NCBI RefSeq assembly: GCF_030272615.1
Contig: NW_026728905.1
Span: 382,501 to 410,000 of the forward strand
From: Cryptomeria japonica
Taxonomy: Eukaryota > Streptophyta > Pinopsida > Cupressales > Cupressaceae
DNA: 27,500 bases
Direction of reading: 5' to 3'
A program made the translations under genes and the position numbers. Shown here piece by piece: positions 18,245 through 27,500 of the stretch. Positions within the stretch are counted from its first letter, which is position 1; every line of letters begins with the position of its first letter. The notes under the pieces were generated by a model. The model was not told the origin of the DNA and made no database searches. It worked only from the letters and a program-made list of their open reading frames with translations.

Positions 18245-19471
18245 GCACCCACCCTGGCCAAGGTGGGTCACGGGGTGGGTCCTAGGGTGGGTAACGGGGT
18301 GGGTACTAAGGTGCGTGCCAAGGTGGGTCATGGGGTGGGTGCCAAGGTGGGCACCAGGGTGGGTGTGCACCAACCCTAGCCAGGGTAGGTCACGGGGTGG
18401 TTGTCGGGGTGGGCGTCAAGGAGCCAAGGTGGGTGGCAAGTAGCCAAGTTGCGTGCCAAGGTGGGTGTCGGGGTGGGTGCCAAGGATCCAAGGTGGGTGC
18501 CAAGGAACCAAGGTGGGTGTCTGGGTGGGTGCCGAGGTGGGAGCCAGGGTGGGTCCCAAGGTGAGTGCAAAGGTGGGTGCCAGGGTCAAGGTGAGTGCCA
18601 ATGTGGGTTCCAAGGTGCCAGGGTCAGGGTGAGTGCCAATGTGGGTTCAAAGGTGCTAAGTTGGGTGCGAGGTTGGGTGCGAGGGTGGGTGGGTGCCAAG
18701 GTGTGCTAGGTGGAAGCCCGGGTGGGTCGGCATCCCATGGGTGTCGAGTTGGGTGCCTGATGGGTGCTTCTTGTCAAGTTTTAGTCGTCGGGACTCATTT
18801 CGAGCCTTAGAGGTCGTTTCTTGTCCGGTTGCCCTGTCTTCGACCTGGGAACCCAATTTTGGTCCTCGGGTCCCATTTTTTTTTGTCTCGCATCCCACTT
18901 TTGGCCTGTGGCCTTTTCGGGGTCGATTCTCGTTTTGGGCATCAGAGCATGTTTCTTCTCCTAAAACCCAATATTTGTTTATTAAGTCTCGGAACACATT
19001 TTTGTTCTCGTGGACCCATCATGGGTCTTGGAACGCATTTGTGGTCCTTGGGTCCCATTTTGCATCCCGAAACTTGTGTTTTGGTGCTTGATCCCTATTT
19101 TGGGTGCCCACCTTGCACCAAGTGCGCACCCGGGGCAAACCGAGCGCCTTGGTGCACCGGGGCAAGATCGAGCGTGCACCCGAGGCGCCCCGAACATGCA
19201 CCAAGGTGCACTCGGCCCACATGTGAGCGCAGGTCGTTGCGCCCGAGGTGGTGTGTGGGCACCGCGTTGCAGACGGGACACTGCACGCACACGACGCCCC
19301 GTCCAGGTGCACGCACGTAGGCCGGGCCGGGTGCACACCCGACGCCCTAGCAAGGTGCGCGCACCCGGGCAGGGCTCACACTTGGCGAACGGGGCGCACT
19401 TCGCGAGGGAGGGTGTGCACCTCGACGGGGGTGGGTGGCCGGGGTGGATTCGCACGTGGGTCGCGGTTTGC

Positions 19472-19499
19472 TAAGTACACACTGCGACAAGCTCATAAC
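19472..19499 (+). promoter_or_regulatory. 5S upstream promoter element, copy 2
   Basis: Identical to the copy before the first 5S gene: TAAGTAC at -28 and C at -1 (19499). Confidence 0.7.
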
Positions 19500-19618
19500 G
19501 GGTGCGATCATACCAGCGTTAGTGCACCGGATCCCATCAGAACTCCGCAGTTAAGCGCGCTTGGGCCGGAGTAGTACTGGGATGGGTGACCTCCCGGGAA
19601 GTCCCGGTGTTGCACCCT
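19500..19618 (+). rRNA. 5S rRNA: 5S ribosomal RNA, copy 2
   Basis: Base-for-base identical to the gene at 13466, with complete internal promoter boxes and a paired terminal helix. It lies 5915 bp downstream of the end of copy 1, in the same orientation. Confidence 0.98.
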
Positions 19619-19625
19619 TTCTTAG

Positions 19626-19630
19626 TTTTT
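19626..19630 (+). terminator. Polymerase III T-run terminator, copy 2
   Basis: TTTTT, 8 nt beyond the 5S 3' end, as in copy 1. Confidence 0.8.
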
Positions 19631-22600
19631 CGCCGGGCGTCGCAATGCTATTTGAATAAACCTTTTGCCCGTTTGCGTTCTCGTCGGGGCCGGGCCGGGC
19701 CGGGGTGCGCTGCCCGCACTACCGCGCGCGCGGGGGCGACACCGAGCGCGCACCCGAGGCGCCCCGAGCACACAGGCCACGGTGCAACCCGGGCGTTGTG
19801 CGCGCACCCCGGTGCGCCCGAGGTGCTGCGCGCGCACCCAGGTGAAATCGGTGTGCACCTCGGCCAGTGCGCGCTCGGTCGAGTCGCGCACGTTGGCCAA
19901 GGTGCACGGTGATGTTTCTTACTCTAAGGTTCCGCACCAGACGCCCGGGACAGGTGAGCGAAGCTGGGCGGGGCCGGGTGCGCGGCCGGGGCAGGTGCAC
20001 GCAGCTGGAGAGAGCTTTGGAGCACACCAGAGGTGCGCACCTTGGAGCACACTTCGGAGCGCACCAATGATGCGCTCCATTCAAAAGTTTCCTGAAAAGG
20101 CAAAAAAAGTTGAGATTATAGAATTTCCCACTTGAGAGATTGTAAAAAAAAAAAATTTAAAATGAAGGAAACGCGGGTGCCAAGGTGTGCGCGCCCGGGT
20201 GCGCAGCCCAGCCAAGGTGTGCGCACCAAGGCGCCCACCCTGGCGAAGGTGCACGCAAGGTGCGCACCCGAGGCAAACCGGACAATTAACCCAACTTTCG
20301 ACTTCGCGCGCACCTGCGCACCTTGGAGCGCACTTCGGAGCGCTCCTTGGTGCGCACCAATCTTGGGCACCTCGGAGTGCACCATGGCGCCCACCAAGGT
20401 GCGCACCCGGGGCAAACCGAGCTCCGACTTCGTGCGCACCTTGGAGCGCACGAAAGGTGCGCACCATGGCGCCCACCAAGGTGCGCAGCCCAGCCAAGGC
20501 GTGCGCATCAAGGTGCGCACCCTGGCGAAGGTGCGCACCCGGGGCAAACCGAGCTCCGACTTCGTGCGCACCTTGGAGCGCACAAAGGGTGCGCAACCCA
20601 GCCAAGGTGTGCGCACCCCGGGCAAACCGAGCTCCGAATCGTGCGCACCTTGGAGCACACTTCGGAGCCCTCCTTGGTGCGCACCGATGTTGCGCACCTC
20701 GGAGCGCACCCGGGGAAAACAATGCAATTAACCCGACTTTCGACTTCGTGGGCACCTCGGAGCGCTCTCGGGTTCGCACCTCGGAGCACACCGAGGTGCG
20801 CACCTTTGATGCGCTGCCTTCACCAATTTCCAGAAAAGGCAAGAAAACATTGAGAAGGTGTGCGCACCGAGGTGCCCACCCTGGCGAAGGTGCACGCGAG
20901 GTGCGCACCCGGGGCAAACCGGGCTCCGACTTCGTGCACGCCATGCTGCGCACCTTGGAGGGCCATGGTGCGCACCTTGGAGCACACTTCGGAGCGCTCA
21001 ATGGTGCCCAACCCAGCCAAGGTGCCCACCGCGGCGAAGGTGCACGCGAGGTGCGCACCCGGGGCAAACCGGGCTCCGACTTCGTGCACGCCGCACCTTG
21101 GAGCACACTTCGGAGCGCTCCTTGGTGCGCACCAGGGCGCGCAACCCAGCCGAGGTGCCCACCCCGGCGAAGGTGCACGCGGGGTGCGCACCCGGGGCAA
21201 ACCGGGCTCCGACTTCGTGCACGCCATGGTGCCCACCGCGGCGAAGGTGCACGCGAGGTGCGCACCCGGGGCAAACCGGGCTCCGACTTCGTGCACGCCG
21301 CACCTTGGAGCACACTTCGGAGCGCTCCTTGGTGCGCACCAGGGCGCGCAACCCAGCCGAGGTGCCCACCCCGGCGAAGGTGCACGCGAGGTGCGCACCC
21401 GGGGCAAACCGGGCTCCGACTTCGTGCACGCCATGGTGCCCACCGCGGCGAAGGTGCACGCGAGGTGCGCACCCGGGGCAAACCGGGCTCCGACTTCGTG
21501 CACGCCGCACCTTGGAGCACACTTCGGAGCGCTCCTTGGTGCGCACCATGGTGCCCACCAGGGCGCGCAACCCCGCCGAAGGTGCACGCGAGGTGCGCAC
21601 CCGGGGCAAACCGGGCTCCGACTTCGTGCACGCCGCACCTTGGAGCACACTTCGGAGCGCTCCTTGGTGCGCACCAGGGCGCGCAACCCCGCCGAAGGTG
21701 CACGCGAGGTGCGCACCCGGGGCAAACCGGGCTCCGACTTCGTGCACGCCATGGTGCGCACCAGGGTGCCCACCGCGGCGAAGGTGCGCACCCGGGGCAA
21801 ACCGGGCTCCGACTTCGTGCACGCCGCACCTTGGAGCACACTTCGGAGCGCTCCTTGGTGCGCACCAGGGCGCGCAACCCAGCCGAGGTGCCCACCCCGG
21901 CGAAGGTGCACGCGAGGTGCGCACCCGGGGCAAACCGGGCTCCGACTTCGTGCACGCCATGGTGCCCACCGCGGCGAAGGTGCGCACCCGGGGCAAACCG
22001 GGCTAGGACTTCGTGCACGCCGCACCTTGGAGCACACTTTGGAGCGCTCCTTGGTGCGCACCATGGTGCCCACCAGGCCGCGCAACCCAGCCAAGGTGTG
22101 CGCACCAAGGTGCACGCGAGGTGCGCACCCGGGGCAAACCGGGGTCCGGCTTCGTGCACGCCGCACCTTGGAGCACACATCGGGGCGCTCCCGGGTTCGC
22201 ACCGGCGTTGCGCACCGTGGTGGGCACCTCGGAGCGCACCGTGGTGGGCACCTCGGAGCACACCAAGGTGGGCAGCGAGGTGCGCACCTTTGATGCGATG
22301 CCTTCACTAATTTCCATAAAAGGCAAAAAAAAACGAGATTTTAAAATTTCCGTTTTGAAAGATAGTGAGAAAAAGGGAATGCTGGTGCCATCTTGAGCCC
22401 GCCCTGGTGCGCAGCCCAGCCAAGGTGTGCGCACCAAGGTGCCCACCCTGGCGAAGGTGCGCGCCCGGGCAATTAACCCAACTTCCAACTTCGCGCGCGC
22501 CAGGGTGGGAGCGCACCCAACAACCGGGCCTGGGAAGAGCCAATGCGAGAAACCCCACCAAACGCTCTGACAAAAAAAGAGGGGGCGCTCCAGTAACCCC

Positions 22601-25505
22601 GCTTCGGAGCGCACCCTGGGCAAACCCAGCCAGGGTGCCCACCCCGGCCAAGGTGCAGGCGAGGTGCGCACCCGGGGCAAACCGGGCTCCGACAACGTGC
22701 ACGCCGCACCTTGGAGCACACTTCGTAGCGCTCCCGGGTGCGCACCTCAGAGCACACCAAGGTGGGCAGCGAGGTGCGCACCTTTGATGCGCTGCCTTCA
22801 CTAATTTCCAGAAAAGGCAAAAAAAAGAGGAGATTTTAAAATTTCCGTTTTGAAAGATAGTGAAAAAAACGGAACGCGGGTGCCATCTTGAGCCCGCCCT
22901 GGTGCACAGCCCAGGTAAGGTGCCCACCCTGGCAAAGGTGCGCACCCGGGCAATTAACCCTACTTCCGACTTCGTGCGCGCCAGGGTGGCAACCGGGCCT
23001 GGGAAGAGCCAATGCGAGAAACCCCACCAAACGCTCCGACAAAAAAAGAGGCGGCGCTCCAATAACCCCGCTTCGGAGCGCAGCCGGGGCAAACCCAGCC
23101 AAGGTGCCCACCCCGACGAAGGTGCACGCGAGGTGCGCACCCGGGGCAAACCGGGCTCCGACAACGTGCACGCAGCACCTTGGAGCACACTTCGAAGCAC
23201 TCCCGGGTGCCCACCGGCGTTGCGCACCGTGGTGGGCAGCGAGGTGCGCACCTTTGATGCGCTGCCTTCACTAATTTCCAGAAAAGGCAAAAAAAAATGA
23301 GATTTTAAAATTTCCGTTTTGAAAGATAGTGAAAAAAACGGAACGCGGGTGCCATCTTGAGCCCGCCCTGGTGCGCAGCCCAGGCAAGGCATGCGCACCA
23401 AGGTGCCCACCCGCGGTGCACGCCCGGGGCAAACCGGGCTCCGACTTCGTGCAGGCCGCACCTTGGAGCACACTTCGGAGCGCTCCTTGGTGCGCACCAT
23501 GGTGCCCACCAGGGCGCACCCGGGGCAAACCGGGCTCCGACTTCGTGCACGCCGCACCTTGGAGCACACATCGGAGCGCTCCCAGGTTCGCACCAGCGTT
23601 GCGCACCTTTGATGCGCTGCCTTCACTAATTTCCAGAAAAGGCAAAAAAAAACGATATTTTAAAATTTCCGTTCTGAAAGATAGTGAAAAAAACGGAACG
23701 CGGGTGCCATCTTGAGCCCTTCCTGGTGCGCAGCCCAGGCAAGTTGTGCGCACCAAGGTGCCCACCCTGGCGGAGGTGCGCGCCCGGGGCAAACCGGGCT
23801 CCGACTTCGTGCACTGCATGGTGCCCACCAAGGCGCGCAACCCAGCCAAGGTGCCCACCGCAGCGAAGGTGCACGCGAGGTGCGCACCCGAGGTGCACAC
23901 CCGGGGCAAACCGAGCTCCGACTTCGTGCACGCCGCACCTTGGAGCACACTTCAGAGCGCTCCTTGGTGCGCACCAGGGCGCGCAACCCAGCCAAGGTGC
24001 TCACCCCGGCGAAGGTGCACGCGAGGTGCGCACCCGGGGCAAGCCGGGCTCGGACTTCGTGCACGCCGCACCTTGGAGCACACATCGGAGCGCTCCCGGG
24101 TTCGCACCAGCATTGCGCACCTTTGATGCGCTGCCTTCACTAATTTCCAGAAAAGGCAAAAAAAAAAAAAAAACGAGATTTTAAAATTTCCGTTTTGAAA
24201 GATAGTGAAAAAAACGGAACGCGGGTGCCATCTTGAGCCCGCCCTGGTGTGCAGCCCAGGCAAGTTGTGCGCACCAAGGCACCCACCCTGGCCAAGGTGG
24301 GTCACGGGGTGGGTCCTAGGGTGGGTAACGGGGTGGGTACTAAGGTGCGTGCCAAGGTGGGTCATGGGGTGGGTGCCAAGGTGGGCACCAGGGTGGGTGT
24401 GCACCAACCCTAGCCAGGGTAGGTCACGGGGTGGTTGTCGGGGTGGGCGTCAAGGAGCCAAGGTGGGTGGCAAGTAGCCAAGTTGCGTGCCAAGGTGGGT
24501 GTCGGGGTGGGTGCCAAGGATCCAAGGTGGGTGCCAAGGAACCAAGGTGGGTGTCTGGGTGGGTGCCGAGGTGGGAGCCAGGGTGGGTCCCAAGGTGAGT
24601 GCAAAGGTGGGTGCCAGGGTCAAGGTGAGTGCCAATGTGGGTTCCAAGGTGCCAGGGTCAGGGTGAGTGCCAATGTGGGTTCAAAGGTGCTAAGTTGGGT
24701 GCGAGGTTGGGTGCGAGGGTGGGTGGGTGCCAAGGTGTGCTAGGTGGAAGCCCGGGTGGGTCGGCATCCCATGGGTGTCGAGTTGGGTGCCTGATGGGTG
24801 CTTCTTGTCAAGTTTTAGTCGTCGGGACTCATTTCGAGCCTTAGAGGTCGTTTCTTGTCCGGTTGCCCTGTCTTCGACCTGGGAACCCAATTTTGGTCCT
24901 CGGGTCCCATTTTTTTTTGTCTCGCATCCCACTTTTGGCCTGTGGCCTTTTCGGGGTCGATTCTCGTTTTGGGCATCAGAGCATGTTTCTTCTCCTAAAA
25001 CCCAATATTTGTTTATTAAGTCTCGGAACACATTTTTGTTCTCGTGGACCCATCATGGGTCTTGGAACGCATTTGTGGTCCTTGGGTCCCATTTTGCATC
25101 CCGAAACTTGTGTTTTGGTGCTTGATCCCTATTTTGGGTGCCCACCTTGCACCAAGTGCGCACCCGGGGCAAACCGAGCGCCTTGGTGCACCGGGGCAAG
25201 ATCGAGCGTGCACCCGAGGCGCCCCGAACATGCACCAAGGTGCACTCGGCCCACATGTGAGCGCAGGTCGTTGCGCCCGAGGTGGTGTGTGGGCACCGCG
25301 TTGCAGACGGGACACTGCACGCACACGACGCCCCGTCCAGGTGCACGCACGTAGGCCGGGCCGGGTGCACACCCGACGCCCTAGCAAGGTGCGCGCACCC
25401 GGGCAGGGCTCACACTTGGCGAACGGGGCGCACTTCGCGAGGGAGGGTGTGCACCTCGACGGGGGTGGGTGGCCGGGGTGGATTCGCACGTGGGTCGCGG
25501 TTTGC

Positions 25506-25533
25506 TAAGTACACACTGCGACAAGCTCATAAC
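25506..25533 (+). promoter_or_regulatory. 5S upstream promoter element, copy 3
   Basis: Identical to copies 1 and 2: TAAGTAC at -28 and C at -1 (25533). Confidence 0.7.
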
Positions 25534-25652
25534 GGGTGCGATCATACCAGCGTTAGTGCACCGGATCCCATCAGAACTCCGCAGTTAAGCGCGCTTGGGC
25601 CGGAGTAGTACTGGGATGGGTGACCTCCCGGGAAGTCCCGGTGTTGCACCCT
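25534..25652 (+). rRNA. 5S rRNA: 5S ribosomal RNA, copy 3
   Basis: Identical in sequence to copies 1 and 2. It is intact although its host unit is truncated by the window edge. Confidence 0.98.
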
Positions 25653-25659
25653 TTCTTAG

Positions 25660-25664
25660 TTTTT
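25660..25664 (+). terminator. Polymerase III T-run terminator, copy 3
   Basis: TTTTT at the same distance from the gene as in the other copies. Confidence 0.8.
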
Positions 25665-27500
25665 CGCCGGGCGTCGCAATGCTATTTGAATAAACCTTTT
25701 GCCCGTTTGCGTTCTCGTCGGGGCCGGGCCGGGCCGGGGTGCGCTGCCCGCACTACCGCGCGCGCGGGGGCGACACCGAGCGCGCACCCGAGGCGCCCCG
25801 AGCACACAGGCCACGGTGCAACCCGGGCGTTGTGCGCGCACCCCGGTGCGCCCGAGGTGCTGCGCGCGCACCCAGGTGAAATCGGTGTGCACCTCGGCCA
25901 GTGCGCGCTCGGTCGAGTCGCGCACGTTGGCCAAGGTGCACGGTGATGTTTCTTACTCTAAGGTTCCGCACCAGACGCCCGGGACAGGTGAGCGAAGCTG
26001 GGCGGGGCCGGGTGCGCGGCCGGGGCAGGTGCACGCAGCTGGAGAGAGCTTTGGAGCACACCAGAGGTGCGCACCTTGGAGCACACTTCGGAGCGCACCA
26101 ATGATGCGCTCCATTCAAAAGTTTCCTGAAAAGGCAAAAAAAGTTGAGATTATAGAATTTCCCACTTGAGAGATTGTAAAAAAAAAAAATTTAAAATGAA
26201 GGAAACGCGGGTGCCAAGGTGTGCGCGCCCGGGTGCGCAGCCCAGCCAAGGTGTGCGCACCAAGGCGCCCACCCTGGCGAAGGTGCACGCAAGGTGCGCA
26301 CCCGAGGCAAACCGGACAATTAACCCAACTTTCGACTTCGCGCGCACCTGCGCACCTTGGAGCGCACTTCGGAGCGCTCCTTGGTGCGCACCAATCTTGG
26401 GCACCTCGGAGTGCACCATGGCGCCCACCAAGGTGCGCACCCGGGGCAAACCGAGCTCCGACTTTGTGCGCACCTTGGAGCGCACGAAAGGTGCGCACCA
26501 TGGCGCCCACCAAGGTGCGCAGCCCAGCCAAGGCGTGCGCATCAAGGTGCGCACCCTGGCGAAGGTGCGCACCCGGGGCAAACCGAGCTCCGACTTCGTG
26601 CGCACCTTGGAGCGCACAAAGGGTGCGCAACCCAGCCAAGGTGTGCGCACCCCGGGCAAACCGAGCTCCGAATCGTGCGCACCTTGGAGCACACTTCGGA
26701 GCCCTCCTTGGTGCGCACCGATGTTGCGCACCTCGGAGCGCACCCGGGGAAAACAATGCAATTAACCCGACTTTCGACTTCGTGGGCACCTCGGAGCGCT
26801 CTCGGGTTCGCACCTCGGAGCACACCGAGGTGCGCACCTTTGATGCGCTGCCTTCACCAATTTCCAGAAAAGGCAAGAAAACATTGAGAAGGTGTGCGCA
26901 CCGAGGTGCCCACCCTGGCGAAGGTGCACGCGAGGTGCGCACCCGGGGCAAACCGGGCTCCGACTTCGTGCACGCCATGCTGCGCACCTTGGAGGGCCAT
27001 GGTGCGCACCTTGGAGCACACTTCGGAGCGCTCAATGGTGCCCAACCCAGCCAAGGTGCCCACCGCGGCGAAGGTGCACGCGAGGTGCGCACCCGGGGCA
27101 AACCGGGCTCCGACTTCGTGCACGCCGCACCTTGGAGCACACTTCGGAGCGCTCCTTGGTGCGCACCAGGGCGCGCAACCCAGCCGAGGTGCCCACCCCG
27201 GCGAAGGTGCACGCGGGGTGCGCACCCGGGGCAAACCGGGCTCCGACTTCGTGCACGCCATGGTGCCCACCGCGCCAAGGTGCACGCGAGGTGCGCACCC
27301 GAGGCAAACCGGGCTCCGACTTCGTGCACGCCGCACCTTGGAGCACACTTCGGAGCGCTCCTTGGTGCGCACCAGGGCGCGCAACCCAGCCGAGGTGCCC
27401 ACCCCGGCGAAGGTGCACGCGAGGTGCGCACCCGGGGCAAACCGGGCTCCGACTTCGTGCACGCCATGGTGCCCACCGCGGCGAAGGTGCACGCGAGGTG

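Larger units (their letters stand above)
18245..24278 (+). repeat. 6034-bp 5S macro-repeat, unit 2
   Basis: Complete unit with the same internal order as unit 1, every landmark displaced by 6034. Parts: minisatellite 18245-18764, AT-richer block 18765-19109, spacer 19110-19471, 5S gene 19500-19618, spacer 19631-20065, nested repeats 20066-24278. The dimer phrase lies at 21065, 21198, 21272, 21405 and 21479, again stepping 133 and 74. A-rich modules begin at about 20066, 20805, 22289, 22783, 23253, 23608 and 24122. Confidence 0.97.
24279..27500 (+). repeat. 6034-bp 5S macro-repeat, unit 3 (partial)
   Basis: The first 3222 bp of a third unit, cut by the window end. Parts: minisatellite 24279-24798, AT-richer block 24799-25143, spacer 25144-25505, 5S gene 25534-25652, spacer 25665-26099, proximal nested repeats 26100-26898, start of the dimeric repeats 26899-27500. 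Differences from unit 1 seen by eye: T at 26465 (C at 14397); 'gcgccaagg' near 27272 in place of 'gcggcgaagg', a 1-bp loss; and A at 27302 (G at 15235). The clustering of changes after 27270 may mark the start of a more diverged region. Confidence 0.95.

Noticed and set aside
1-27500. 18S, 5.8S or 26S rRNA sequence
   Set aside because: I looked for the conserved 18S 5' end and the 26S 3' end on both strands and found none. The linkage to 35S genes therefore remains inference.

Overview
This window is eukaryotic, almost certainly plant nuclear, ribosomal-type repeat DNA. It holds three identical, complete 5S rRNA genes on the + strand and no protein-coding gene that I can support. The 5S sequence is of the land-plant type (full A box, intermediate element and C box, with a C at -1). 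From memory, its variant bases resemble gymnosperm and some woody-dicot 5S genes, but I cannot name the organism. Long open frames occur on both strands only because the GC-rich repeats lack stop codons. They shift frame from copy to copy and encode no recognisable domain.

Layout from left to right. Positions 1-824 are unassigned. Positions 825-1550 are the decayed edge of a satellite that becomes a homogeneous 188-bp tandem array at 1551-6223 (about 25 units). Positions 6224-10790 are a series of repeat families with different periods (about 490/441, 56/50, 311, 38/52 and 157 bp). Thirteen copies of a TATATAAG block run through most of these. Read on the - strand, each block (except the last, which has an extra A) is CTTATATAGGGG, which fits the plant RNA polymerase I start-site consensus. 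Positions 10791-12210 pass through a GGTGCGCACC-type palindromic zone into a degenerate GGTGGGTGCCAAGG-type minisatellite.

From 12211 to the end lies a macro-tandem array with a 6034-bp period: two complete units (12211-18244 and 18245-24278) and a 3222-bp partial unit. Each unit holds, in order, minisatellite, an AT-richer block, a GC-rich spacer, the 5S gene, a second GC-rich spacer, and about 4.2 kb of nested repeats containing seven A-rich modules in a full unit. The units are almost base-identical.

My interpretation, which is inference, is that this is ribosomal intergenic spacer. Polymerase I promoter-like repeats on the - strand would fire leftwards toward a 35S transcription unit off the left edge, and a 5S array with a very long unit lies behind them on the + strand. 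If so, this is a linked (L-type) 35S-5S arrangement with very large spacers. No 18S, 5.8S or 26S sequence is visible here, so the linkage is unproven. The most unusual observations are the 6-kb 5S unit, the 13-copy promoter-like array, and inverted repeats beside those promoters whose two arms change together between copies.
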